From: DASXHY01 sp035552155 | Lineage (GTDB): Bacteria > Verrucomicrobiota > Verrucomicrobiia > Limisphaerales > DASXHY01 | DNA: 64,000 nt | Direction of reading: 5' to 3' | NCBI GenBank assembly: GCA_035552155.1 | Contig: DASZLX010000027.1 | Span: forward strand, 28,632 to 92,631 | Shown: one piece after another, positions 18,101-24,782 of the stretch | How the letters are laid out: every line of letters begins with the position of its first letter | Numbering within the stretch: the first letter of the stretch is position 1 | Position numbers and translations under genes: made by a program | The notes under the pieces: generated by a model | What the model was told of the DNA's origin: nothing | Seen by the model: the letters and a program-made list of their open reading frames with translations, nothing else | Database searches by the model: none

Positions 18101-18969
18101 CGTGGATTTCTGCGTGGCGTGCAGATGACGCTTTTTTCAAGAACGCGGCGCGCGTGGCCGGTTGGCTGTTCTTCACGTGGGCGGTATTGCGTTTTCCCAA
18201 TGGCGCGAGTGCATTCGTTTGGACGCTGGCGGTGTTCGCGCTGATCCATTTGCTCATTCCGGCGTTGCGGCGACTTTGGAACGCGCCAGTGAAACCGCGG
18301 CCGGAACCATTGCCGCCCAAGCGCGGCGCCGCGCCCGCCGCTGCCGCGATATTGATTGGCCTGTTGTGGTTGAGCGGAGTGTTGCCCGCACGCAGCGCGG
18401 ATTCTCAACCGCTCGCGTCGCTCGGATCCAATCGCCAAAGCGAGGGGCGCGCGGAGTCCGTGATTAACGAAATCCGCATTGAAGATAAATTCGCCCTGGG
18501 CTCGGCAAAGATTCATTGGCTGGCGGTGAAGGGCCAGTTGCTGCCGTTGCTGCAGGAGCCGGCGGTGCTCACCAAGATCGTTCTTCCGCGTTCGCTCAAG
18601 CTGGTGCCGAGCGACGATGGAAGCACGCAGCAATTGCGCGCAGAAGCCGGGGGCGCTTTTGATGCGGAGATTCATTATCAATTGCAGGTGGCGACTCCGA
18701 ACGAAGGCAGCCTCGTTTTGCCGGTGCAAAATGGATTGGTGACCAAAGTCCGCCTGACTGTTGCGAATGCCGACGTCGATGTGCAATCGCCGCAGGCGGT
18801 GACAGTGCAGCGCGACCGATGGCAGCAATACCGTCGCGACGCTGGTGTTGTCGCCGGGCGATTACACGACGGTCAGTTGGAAACCGCGCAGCCGCGATGT
18901 GAAACGGGAGAAGCTGGTTTTTTACGCGGATATATCGCAGCTTTACGCGCCTACGGCGGGTATCATTGA
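15187..18969 (+). CDS. 5-prime part of a giant beta-rich membrane protein (frameshifted)
   Basis: This frame encodes 1260 residues, of which about the first 1208 are native. A signal peptide (MKTPLPFLCATLLLSALAVNA) is followed by about 830 residues of beta-rich, extracytoplasmic sequence. Then comes a cluster of five or six membrane helices (about 855-1070: WTLILLAFALLAVALVVW, GLVMGLAALVLVGVMVG, WPALLALVAWISAW and others), and another extracytoplasmic segment. From about 18811 the reading frame is wrong: the last 50-odd residues (RRDAGVVAGRL... to GGYH) are out-of-frame, and the sensible continuation (ATDGSNTVATLVLSPGDY) lies one base ahead. No known domain was recognised. It lies 106 bp after the vWA gene, probably in the same operon. 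Confidence 0.75.
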   Translation: MKTPLPFLCATLLLSALAVNARQINKSEPDAVTLRDFKLVGDLNSERAAFTLNAIVKVDDPRGGSLDLLAGPVALTELGAHPRWKINAEENHYVLTFERGGEFPIQLKFNAAVHPGDDWNTVEFQVAPGPLQQIVLQGLAADTQFQFEGAARPEHTTNGFVTVLPSDGNVKISWKETRPEGEGKLFYAAQMLSQISVSPGLMRQASILDFKVMQGEMKRVGLILHGAGEVTRVGGDQVLSWNVEPMADSPDRRLMVELNQPQKDQFALQVQMQTPLGAFPQVTNAMQLRPEAATRFDGYVRIVNEGAVRLEVAEASGMSQISPEQFPESDATRAALRATGSQRFAYRFSGADFALKIQADQILPELAVSEVLDYNLGENELAIDAEIELDIREAPLRELLLHVPKGYVASPPNASGLSDYFVQEPVGSGDAELRLVYGKPVSGRQLVQLHLERNKPLGETNWSLPRIEVVNAKSVRGYVGVSADAGFRLTPGRTSALTDMPTAFFPQKVSSLQAAFRLGDPVWQATMQVERLPQTVQADAFHLFSIGEGVAYGSSVINYVVSGAPVSAFKIELSGEYFNVEFTGKDIRNWQKTADGYLVQLHTPVSGPYTLLATYERPFKPQGETLAFTGARPLDAQTEQGHTIVISAYQFQVKPVEVSAGLLPLEPAEVPPEYRLFFDAPILAAYRYPARPFSLKLQLSPLQQGDSLNQVVDRASLDTRISKEGQVLTDVRYFVKSRGNPRFRVTLPPGAQLWSATVNGAAVVPVIDENANLIPLPQGANPDAVLEIQLKLAQTNDARRVTVAAPIVAAPVMLAEWKLEPDAGRRLIFRHGSLTPVGGVPDISGFAGLARIFSSQEAGRAWTLILLAFALLAVALVVWRWAARGDATKYSARHLGGLVMGLAALVLVGVMVGQLTELTGLENSSLPRDVSFLAPIQQAQSALTVEVANVADETSLFGFVGYGWPALLALVAWISAWRADDAFFKNAARVAGWLFFTWAVLRFPNGASAFVWTLAVFALIHLLIPALRRLWNAPVKPRPEPLPPKRGAAPAAAAILIGLLWLSGVLPARSADSQPLASLGSNRQSEGRAESVINEIRIEDKFALGSAKIHWLAVKGQLLPLLQEPAVLTKIVLPRSLKLVPSDDGSTQQLRAEAGGAFDAEIHYQLQVATPNEGSLVLPVQNGLVTKVRLTVANADVDVQSPQAVTVQRDRWQQYRRDAGVVAGRLHDGQLETAQPRCETGEAGFLRGYIAALRAYGGYH

Positions 18970-21658
18970 GGGCGCGCATTACGTTTCCATCCGGCCGGCG
19001 CAAGGTGAATTGAGCGAATTGATTTTCGATGTGCCGCGTGGAATGACGATCACGGATGTGCTGGCTGGCAGCCAACGTGAGGAGGCGGCGTCTTCCCAAA
19101 CACAAAAAAATAAAAACCGCGTGGCTTCGACGGCTACGATTTCGTTTTGGCGGTTCGATCCCGAAACACGAAAGCTGCGCGTCACCCTCAACCCTGCACA
19201 ATCACGTCCGTTCGCGCTGCTGGTGCGTTCTCAAATTGCGACCGGGCCATTGCCGTTTGAGCAATCGGTAGGACTGATTTCCGTGGACAACGCCGCCGGG
19301 CAGATTGGGTTGATGGGCATCGCCACCGGCAACGAAGTTCAGCTTGATTCCGTGAACGCTGACACTTTCTCGCCCATCAATCTCGAAGATTTCCCGGGCG
19401 ACGCGGTATCGGCGCTGCAGGGGCAAATTCCGGGCCTCACATTGCGTCGCGCATTTCGCTATGCGGATACGAAAGCGGTGGCGGGCGTGAAAGCCTCGCC
19501 GGTCGAACCCGATGTGCGGGTGGAAACGCAAAACACTCTTTCGCTCGGAGAAGATCGGACGGTGTTGGCAGTGGACGCGACGGTGAATATTTCCCGCGCC
19601 GGCATTTTTCGACTGAGTTTTCTGATGCCGGCGGGATTTGACGTGGAGTCCATCAGCGGTTCCTCAGTGAGCCATTGGACGGAAGCGAAATCCGATGCCG
19701 GACGCGTGATCACGCTGCATTTTCCAGGCAAGACCGATGGCCGGCAGCAATTCAACATCAGCCTCGCCGGGCCGGGAGTGAAGGCGGCGAGCGCGTGGAC
19801 GGTCCCGCAGGTCGTGTTGCGCGAAGCGGGCAAGCAACTCGGCACGTTGCTGATCGTGCCGGAGCAGGGGATGCGCTTGCAGGTGGCAACGCGGGACGGT
19901 GTGACCGAACTGGACCCACAAAAGGCCGGCATCCCGCAGAAAGGCGTGCTGGCGTTTCGCGTTTTGCAAACGCCCGTGAATCTCACGCTGGACATCGCAC
20001 AGGTGGATCCGTGGATCCAGGTCACCAGTCTGCAACACGCGACGGTCAGCGAGGCCCAGATCAAAGTGGCGGCGAATTTGCAGTATCAAATTGAGAACAC
20101 TGGATTGAAAACGTTTCGCGTTTTTATTCCGGCGGATGCCGAAGGCGTGAATTTCAAAGGCGAACAAGTGGCGGGTTTTTCGGCAACCGAGAACGCTGCG
20201 ACGAATGGCCTGCAGCCGTGGGAAATAAAACTGCGCCGGCGAGTGATTGGCGAATATCTGTTGCAGGTGAATTATCAGGTGCCGACGGCGCCCCGGGCCG
20301 TCGTGCGTGGAGTCGAGGCCGCGGATGTGAATTTGCAGCGCGGTTTCGTGACGGTGGAATCCGATCCGCGCCTGCAAGTGACGGTGGATTCCCCGCAGGC
20401 TGCGTTGCAGCCCGCCGAATGGCAGAGCATTCCCCGCACGTTGCAGCAGGGCCTGCCGGCCACGGCGGCGAATTTCGCGTATCGGCTCGTGGAGCCGTCA
20501 TTTCAACTGCCGCTCAAGCTCGAGCGCCACGAGGCCGCGCGGCTCCTCGATGCGCGCGTCAATAACGTCACGTTTCATTCCGTCATTTCGGATGACGGCG
20601 TCATGCTCACGCAGGCGCGCCTGGAAATTTTGCCCGGCGACAAGCGATTGTTGAATCTCACTCTACCCGCGGGCGCGAACTTTTGGTTTGCGTTCGTGAA
20701 CGACAACGGCGTGTGGCCGTGGCTCACGGCCGGCAAAACCGGTTATCTTATCCCCCTCGAACAACAGTCGCGCCCCGACCAGCCGATTTCGGTGGAAGTG
20801 TTTTACAGTTGCAAGACGGGTTCCAGCCGGGCGCGTTCACTCGACCTGGAATTGCTGGCGCCGAAATTTGATTTGCCGCTCGAAAACATCACCTGGCTGG
20901 TGTCGCTCAACGACAAGTGGCGCGTGAAACATTGGAGCGGCTCTTTGCAATTGCAGGAGCAGGCCGTGGCGCCGCAGACCGCCGCCATCGATCTGCAAAC
21001 GTATCTGCAAAAGGAAAATATTGGACGGCTCGAACGCACGAAGGAAGCCGAGGATTTTTTGGCCGCCGGCAATAGCGCGCTGGAGAAGGGCGACCCGCAA
21101 CAGGCGCGCCGTTCGTTTCAGGCGGCTTACGGCCTCTCCTCGAGCGATGCCGCTTTCAATGAGGACGCGCGGGTCCAGTTACATAATATCAAGCTGCAAC
21201 AGGCGCTCGTGGGCCTGAACGTGCGCAAAGCCGCGGCGGCGGGCGATGATTCTTCGCTCGACGGAAAGCTGCGCGATTTGTCCCGCGGAAAAGACGTGAA
21301 TTATACGCAGCAGGACGCGAAGGAAATCATCGATCGCAACAGTGCTGACGATAACGCCGCTTATATGCGGCTGGCCGAGCGTCTGATTCAGCAACAGGAC
21401 GCCGCGGTGAGCAGCGCCTCGGCTTTGCGCGCGAATATTCCGGAGGAGGGCCGGACGCTGACGTTCAAACGCGCGGTGGTGGTGGACAAGGAGGCGGATT
21501 TGAGGATCGGGATCGAAGCGGCGTCAGCGCAGGTGGCTTCGGGGAAAACGCGGTTTGAAATTTTGTTCGCCACTTTGATCATTCTCGCGGCGGTTTCATT
21601 TTTGGCCAAATCATTGCTGGCTGCCCGGCCAATTTTGGCGGAAATGCCCCGTTCATAA
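18845..21658 (+). CDS. 3-prime part of the giant beta-rich membrane protein (frameshifted)
   Basis: The frame called from a TTG at 18845 continues the preceding protein, and the coherent sequence actually starts at 18812 after one extra base. It encodes about 940 residues: beta-rich extracytoplasmic domains, a helical TPR-like region near the end (EDFLAAGNSALEKGDPQQARRSFQAAYGLSS, about residues 735-765) and a single C-terminal membrane helix (FEILFATLIILAAVSFLAKSLL). A motif near residue 610 (LTLPAGANFWFAFVNDN...YLIPLEQ) repeats one in the first half (VTLPPGAQLWSATVNGA...NLIPLPQ), suggesting the whole gene arose by internal duplication. It has no independent start signal. The restored protein would have about 2156 residues. 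Confidence 0.75.
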   Translation: MLSPGDYTTVSWKPRSRDVKREKLVFYADISQLYAPTAGIIEGAHYVSIRPAQGELSELIFDVPRGMTITDVLAGSQREEAASSQTQKNKNRVASTATISFWRFDPETRKLRVTLNPAQSRPFALLVRSQIATGPLPFEQSVGLISVDNAAGQIGLMGIATGNEVQLDSVNADTFSPINLEDFPGDAVSALQGQIPGLTLRRAFRYADTKAVAGVKASPVEPDVRVETQNTLSLGEDRTVLAVDATVNISRAGIFRLSFLMPAGFDVESISGSSVSHWTEAKSDAGRVITLHFPGKTDGRQQFNISLAGPGVKAASAWTVPQVVLREAGKQLGTLLIVPEQGMRLQVATRDGVTELDPQKAGIPQKGVLAFRVLQTPVNLTLDIAQVDPWIQVTSLQHATVSEAQIKVAANLQYQIENTGLKTFRVFIPADAEGVNFKGEQVAGFSATENAATNGLQPWEIKLRRRVIGEYLLQVNYQVPTAPRAVVRGVEAADVNLQRGFVTVESDPRLQVTVDSPQAALQPAEWQSIPRTLQQGLPATAANFAYRLVEPSFQLPLKLERHEAARLLDARVNNVTFHSVISDDGVMLTQARLEILPGDKRLLNLTLPAGANFWFAFVNDNGVWPWLTAGKTGYLIPLEQQSRPDQPISVEVFYSCKTGSSRARSLDLELLAPKFDLPLENITWLVSLNDKWRVKHWSGSLQLQEQAVAPQTAAIDLQTYLQKENIGRLERTKEAEDFLAAGNSALEKGDPQQARRSFQAAYGLSSSDAAFNEDARVQLHNIKLQQALVGLNVRKAAAAGDDSSLDGKLRDLSRGKDVNYTQQDAKEIIDRNSADDNAAYMRLAERLIQQQDAAVSSASALRANIPEEGRTLTFKRAVVVDKEADLRIGIEAASAQVASGKTRFEILFATLIILAAVSFLAKSLLAARPILAEMPRS

Positions 21659-21674
21659 AGCGGCTTCTGCGGGG

Positions 21675-21889
21675 GTGTGATTCAAATTGGCGGGCAACCG
21701 TCGAGGGCGGAATGAGGGTAGGGATTGGCGCGCCTGCGCCGTCTCCGCCCGCGTAGTAGCGGGCGGAATAAATCATGCCCACGACACACTTTATACCTTA
21801 CGTTGCGCCGCTGAACGCGGCGCGGACGGCGCAGGCGCGCCATCCCCACCACGCCGCGACATTATTTCGCCCACAGGTTTGAATCACAC
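21675..21889. repeat. Multi-hairpin intergenic element with 12-bp terminal inverted repeats
   Basis: The ends are GTGTGATTCAAA (21675-21686) and its exact complement (21878-21889). Inside lie a 17-bp perfect inverted repeat (21727-21743 and 21825-21841), a perfect 9-bp hairpin TCCGCCCGC-gtagta-GCGGGCGGA, and another hairpin GCGCCGC-tgaac-GCGGCGC. No ORF was found. Nested symmetry of this kind is typical of MITE- or REP-like mobile repeats. Confidence 0.7.
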
Positions 21890-21943
21890 TCGTTTTGCAG
21901 CCGCGTCTTGCCTTTGGGAAGAGAGTTGTAAAAATGGCACCGC

Positions 21944-22306
21944 TTGAAGCGGCGCACGCTTAGAAAATTTTCCTCGGCGACGGCGAAGGATCATCACAAT
22001 GTTTACGTGGTGTTGCTGGATTCCGCTGTAGCCAGGCTTCGCAAGGTGCGATTGTTGAATCCGGAGCGGAACTCAAAAAAACCATGCGTTTACGTGGGGT
22101 TGACTGGCCTCACGCCGGAAGAGCGTTTTGCGAATCATCAGCAGGGCATCAAATCCTCTCTATTTGTGAAGCGCTACGGCGTTCGCCTGCTGCCGGAACT
22201 TTACGAGCATTTGAACCCCATGCCTTATGAGGCCGCCGCGCAAATGGAGAAGGATTTGACGGATGACCTGCGTCGGACGGGTTATACGGTCGTGGGCGGG
22301 CATTGA
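21944..22306 (+). CDS. Solo GIY-YIG-like nuclease-fold protein
   Basis: This 120-residue protein starts at a TTG. The fold signature is seen as VYVVLLD (first beta strand), CVYVGLT (second strand of the GIY-YIG pair), the Arg in TPEERFANHQQGIKSS, and the Glu in AAQMEKDLTDDLRRTGYTVVGG, where catalytic Arg and Glu are expected. It contains no DNA-binding or homing domain, so it is a minimal, stand-alone member. It follows the multi-hairpin element by 54 bp and precedes the BtuF-like gene by 7 bp. Whether it is a repair enzyme, a defence component or linked to the element cannot be told. Confidence 0.7.
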   Translation: MKRRTLRKFSSATAKDHHNVYVVLLDSAVARLRKVRLLNPERNSKKPCVYVGLTGLTPEERFANHQQGIKSSLFVKRYGVRLLPELYEHLNPMPYEAAAQMEKDLTDDLRRTGYTVVGGH

Positions 22307-22313
22307 GTGGACC

Positions 22314-23078
22314 ATGAACGCCATACCCAAGCGCATCGTTTGCCTGTCCGCGGAAGCGGCGGATTGGCTGTGGCGCATTGGCGCCTGGGAACAAGTGGCG
22401 GGGGCGACGTCGTTTTTTCCGCAACCGGCGGGTGCCGCGCCGAAACCGCGCGTCAGCGGTTTTAGCACGGCGCGATTGAATGAAATCGGAAAGCTCAATC
22501 CTGATTTAATCATCACATTTTCCGATGTGCAGGCGGAATTCGCGGCGGAATTGATGAAGCAAGGTTTTCCCGTGCTGGCCACCAACCAACGCACCCTGGC
22601 GGAGACCGAGGCCACGCTGTCGCTGCTGGGCCGGGTCGTGGGCCGGGAAACGGAATCCGAACACCTGCTTGGCGAATTTCGCGAGCGGCTTGCGCCGGTG
22701 ACGTCTCGCGCAAAACCTCCGCGCGTTTATTTTGAGGAATGGAACGACCCGCTTATCAGCGGCATCGGGTGGGTGGGGGAACTTATCGAGCGCGCCGGCG
22801 GCACGGATGTTTTTGCTGAACTGGGAAAAAATCGCGCCGCGCGAGACCGGGTTGTTTTGCCGGAGCAAGTGTGCCGGGCGAATCCTGAAATCATCCTGGC
22901 CTCCTGGTGCGGGAAGCCCGTGGATACGGCGGCGATTTCTTCGCGTGCGGGATGGGCGGAGATTGCCGCCGTTCGCGAGAAACGTATTTACGAGATTCCG
23001 GGCGAGGACATTCTTCAGCCGGGGTTTCGATTGATTTACGGTTACGATCGATTGAGAGAAATTCTCGGCCCAAAATAA
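22314..23078 (+). CDS. BtuF-like periplasmic-binding-fold protein (cobalamin/iron ABC type)
   Basis: The 254-residue product has the family architecture: an N-terminal lobe (KRIVCLSAEAADWLWRIGAWEQVAGATSFFPQPAGAAPKPRVSGFSTARLNEIGKLNPDLIITFSD), a linker helix and a C-terminal lobe (PRVYFEEWNDPLISGIGWVGELIERAGGTDVFAE). The ATG at 22314 gives no signal peptide, and the slightly longer upstream frame does not provide one either. The protein may therefore be cytoplasmic or have lost its leader. No permease or ATPase lies nearby. It probably binds corrinoids or metal chelates, but the lack of export is odd. Confidence 0.75.
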   Translation: MNAIPKRIVCLSAEAADWLWRIGAWEQVAGATSFFPQPAGAAPKPRVSGFSTARLNEIGKLNPDLIITFSDVQAEFAAELMKQGFPVLATNQRTLAETEATLSLLGRVVGRETESEHLLGEFRERLAPVTSRAKPPRVYFEEWNDPLISGIGWVGELIERAGGTDVFAELGKNRAARDRVVLPEQVCRANPEIILASWCGKPVDTAAISSRAGWAEIAAVREKRIYEIPGEDILQPGFRLIYGYDRLREILGPK

Positions 23079-23133
23079 GAACGGGCGACTGGAAAGTCGC
23101 CCGTCGTGAGATTCGGGATTGAGTGGAGGCTGG

Positions 23134-24618
23134 TTACGGCAAATCCGTTTTGCCCATCAGAAAGCGATCGCATTCACGGGCGGCGCCGCGGCCTTCGTTG
23201 AAGGCCCAGACGACCAGGCTTTGTCCGCGGCGGCAATCGCCACAGGCGAACACGTTCGAGAGGTTCGTGCTGTATTTATTGAAGTCAGCCTTGACGTTTG
23301 TGCGCGGGTCGCGTTCGATGCCGAGGGCGTCCAGCAGGGGTTGTTCCGGCCCGAGAAAGCCCATCGCGAGCAGCACGAGTTGCGCGGGCAGAACTTTTTC
23401 CGAGCCCGGCACGTGCTTGGGAATGAACTGGCCCTTATCGTTCTTTTCCCAGTGCACCTCGACGGTGTGGACGGCTTTGACCTGGCCGTGCTCGTCGCCT
23501 TCGAATTTCGTGGCGGTGGTCAGGTAGACGCGCGGGTCCTGGCCGAATTTCGCGGCGGCTTCCTCCTGGCCGTAATCCAGTTTGTAAACCTTGGGCCATT
23601 CCGGCCACGGATTATCCTTGGCGCGCTCCATGGGCGGCTTGGGCAGAATTTCCACCTGCACCAGGCTGTTGCAGCCGTGGCGCATGGAAGTGCCCACGCA
23701 ATCGGTGCCGGTGTCGCCGCCGCCGATGACGACGATGTCCTTGCCTTCGGCGTTGATGAAATTGCCGTTCTTGTGCTGGTCGAGCAGCGCTTTGGTGTTG
23801 GCCGTGAGGAAATCCATCGCGAAATGGATGCCCTTGAAATTGCGCCCTTCGATGGGCAGGTCGCGCGGCTTGGTCGCGCCGGTCGCGAGCACGACCGCGT
23901 CAAACTCCTTGAGCAGCTTTTCCGCGGGATAATTTTTGCCGACATCGGTGTGGCACTGGAACACGATACCTTCGGCCTCGAGTTGCTGGATGCGGCGCAG
24001 GACGACTTCCTGCTTGTCCAGCTTCATGTTCGGAATGCCGTACATCAGCAAACCACCGGGGCGATCAGCGCGTTCAAAGACGGTGACGAGATGGCCGGCT
24101 TTGTTCAGTTGCGCCGCGGCGCAAAGTCCGGCGGGACCGGAACCGATCACGGCCACTTTTTTGCCGGTGCGGACTTTGGGCGGCTCGGGCACAACCCAGC
24201 CGTTTTCCCAGCCGTGGTCGATAATGCTGACCTCGATGTTCTTGATGGTGACCGGGGGATTATTCATGCCGAGCACGCACGAGCCTTCGCACGGGGCGGG
24301 GCAGACGCGGCCGGTGAAATCCGGAAAGTTGTTCGTCTTGTGCAACCGATCCAGCGCTTCCTTCCAGAGCCCGCGATAGACGAGGTCGTTCCATTCCGGG
24401 ATGAGGTTGTTGATGGGGCAGCCGCTGGCCATGCCGCTGATGAGCGTGCCGGTATGGCAGAAGGGAATGCCGCAATCCATGCAGCGCGCGCCCTGCTTGC
24501 GCAGATCCGCTTCCGGCAGGTGGAGGTGAAATTCCTTCCAGTCGCTGAGGCGGTCGTTCGGTGAACGGTCTTTCGGCAGTTCGCGTTGAAAATCGAGGAA
24601 TCCTTTGGGATGGCCCAT
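23134..24618 (-). CDS. gltD: Glutamate synthase (NADPH) small subunit
   Basis: The 494-residue protein transfers electrons from NADPH through FAD and 4Fe-4S clusters to the large subunit for glutamate formation from glutamine and 2-oxoglutarate. Cluster cysteines are seen in CMDCGIPFCHTG, GCPINN and CPAPCEGSCVLG near the N-terminus. Dinucleotide-binding motifs GSGPAGLCAAAQLNKAG (FAD) and GGGDTGTDCVG (NADPH) follow, and the FAD-closing segment FACGDCRRGQSLVVWAFNEGR is at the end. It lies downstream of gltB in the same direction, with a 164-bp gap that contains repeat sequence. Confidence 0.96.
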   Translation of the reverse strand: MGHPKGFLDFQRELPKDRSPNDRLSDWKEFHLHLPEADLRKQGARCMDCGIPFCHTGTLISGMASGCPINNLIPEWNDLVYRGLWKEALDRLHKTNNFPDFTGRVCPAPCEGSCVLGMNNPPVTIKNIEVSIIDHGWENGWVVPEPPKVRTGKKVAVIGSGPAGLCAAAQLNKAGHLVTVFERADRPGGLLMYGIPNMKLDKQEVVLRRIQQLEAEGIVFQCHTDVGKNYPAEKLLKEFDAVVLATGATKPRDLPIEGRNFKGIHFAMDFLTANTKALLDQHKNGNFINAEGKDIVVIGGGDTGTDCVGTSMRHGCNSLVQVEILPKPPMERAKDNPWPEWPKVYKLDYGQEEAAAKFGQDPRVYLTTATKFEGDEHGQVKAVHTVEVHWEKNDKGQFIPKHVPGSEKVLPAQLVLLAMGFLGPEQPLLDALGIERDPRTNVKADFNKYSTNLSNVFACGDCRRGQSLVVWAFNEGRGAARECDRFLMGKTDLP

Positions 24619-24782
24619 GTTAGTTGTACTTAGTTAGGTTCTGAATTAAAAATGTGTCTTGATCCAAAATCCAAGTCTCGAGATCCGAAAATGCGAATGG
24701 CGGCAGATCAATTGCTTGATAGTCCTGTGCATTCGGTCTTCGGATTTCTTTTGACATCGGATTTCGGTCGTCGGGTTTATCA
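24619..24782. repeat. gltB-gltD gap with degenerate TTCGGATTT / CCAAAATCC repeats
   Basis: The gap holds CCAAAATCCAAG near 24664, which matches the arm of the repeat at 9495, and CTTCGGATTTC and ATCGGATTTCGG near 24739-24768. The latter resemble the CGGATTT units inside holB at 41324. The two halves face each other in inverted sense. No ORF or clear terminator was seen between the two glt genes. Confidence 0.5.

Noticed and set aside
21687..21947. 86-residue frame within the hairpin element
   Set aside because: It lies in the nested inverted repeats and would be explained by their base composition.
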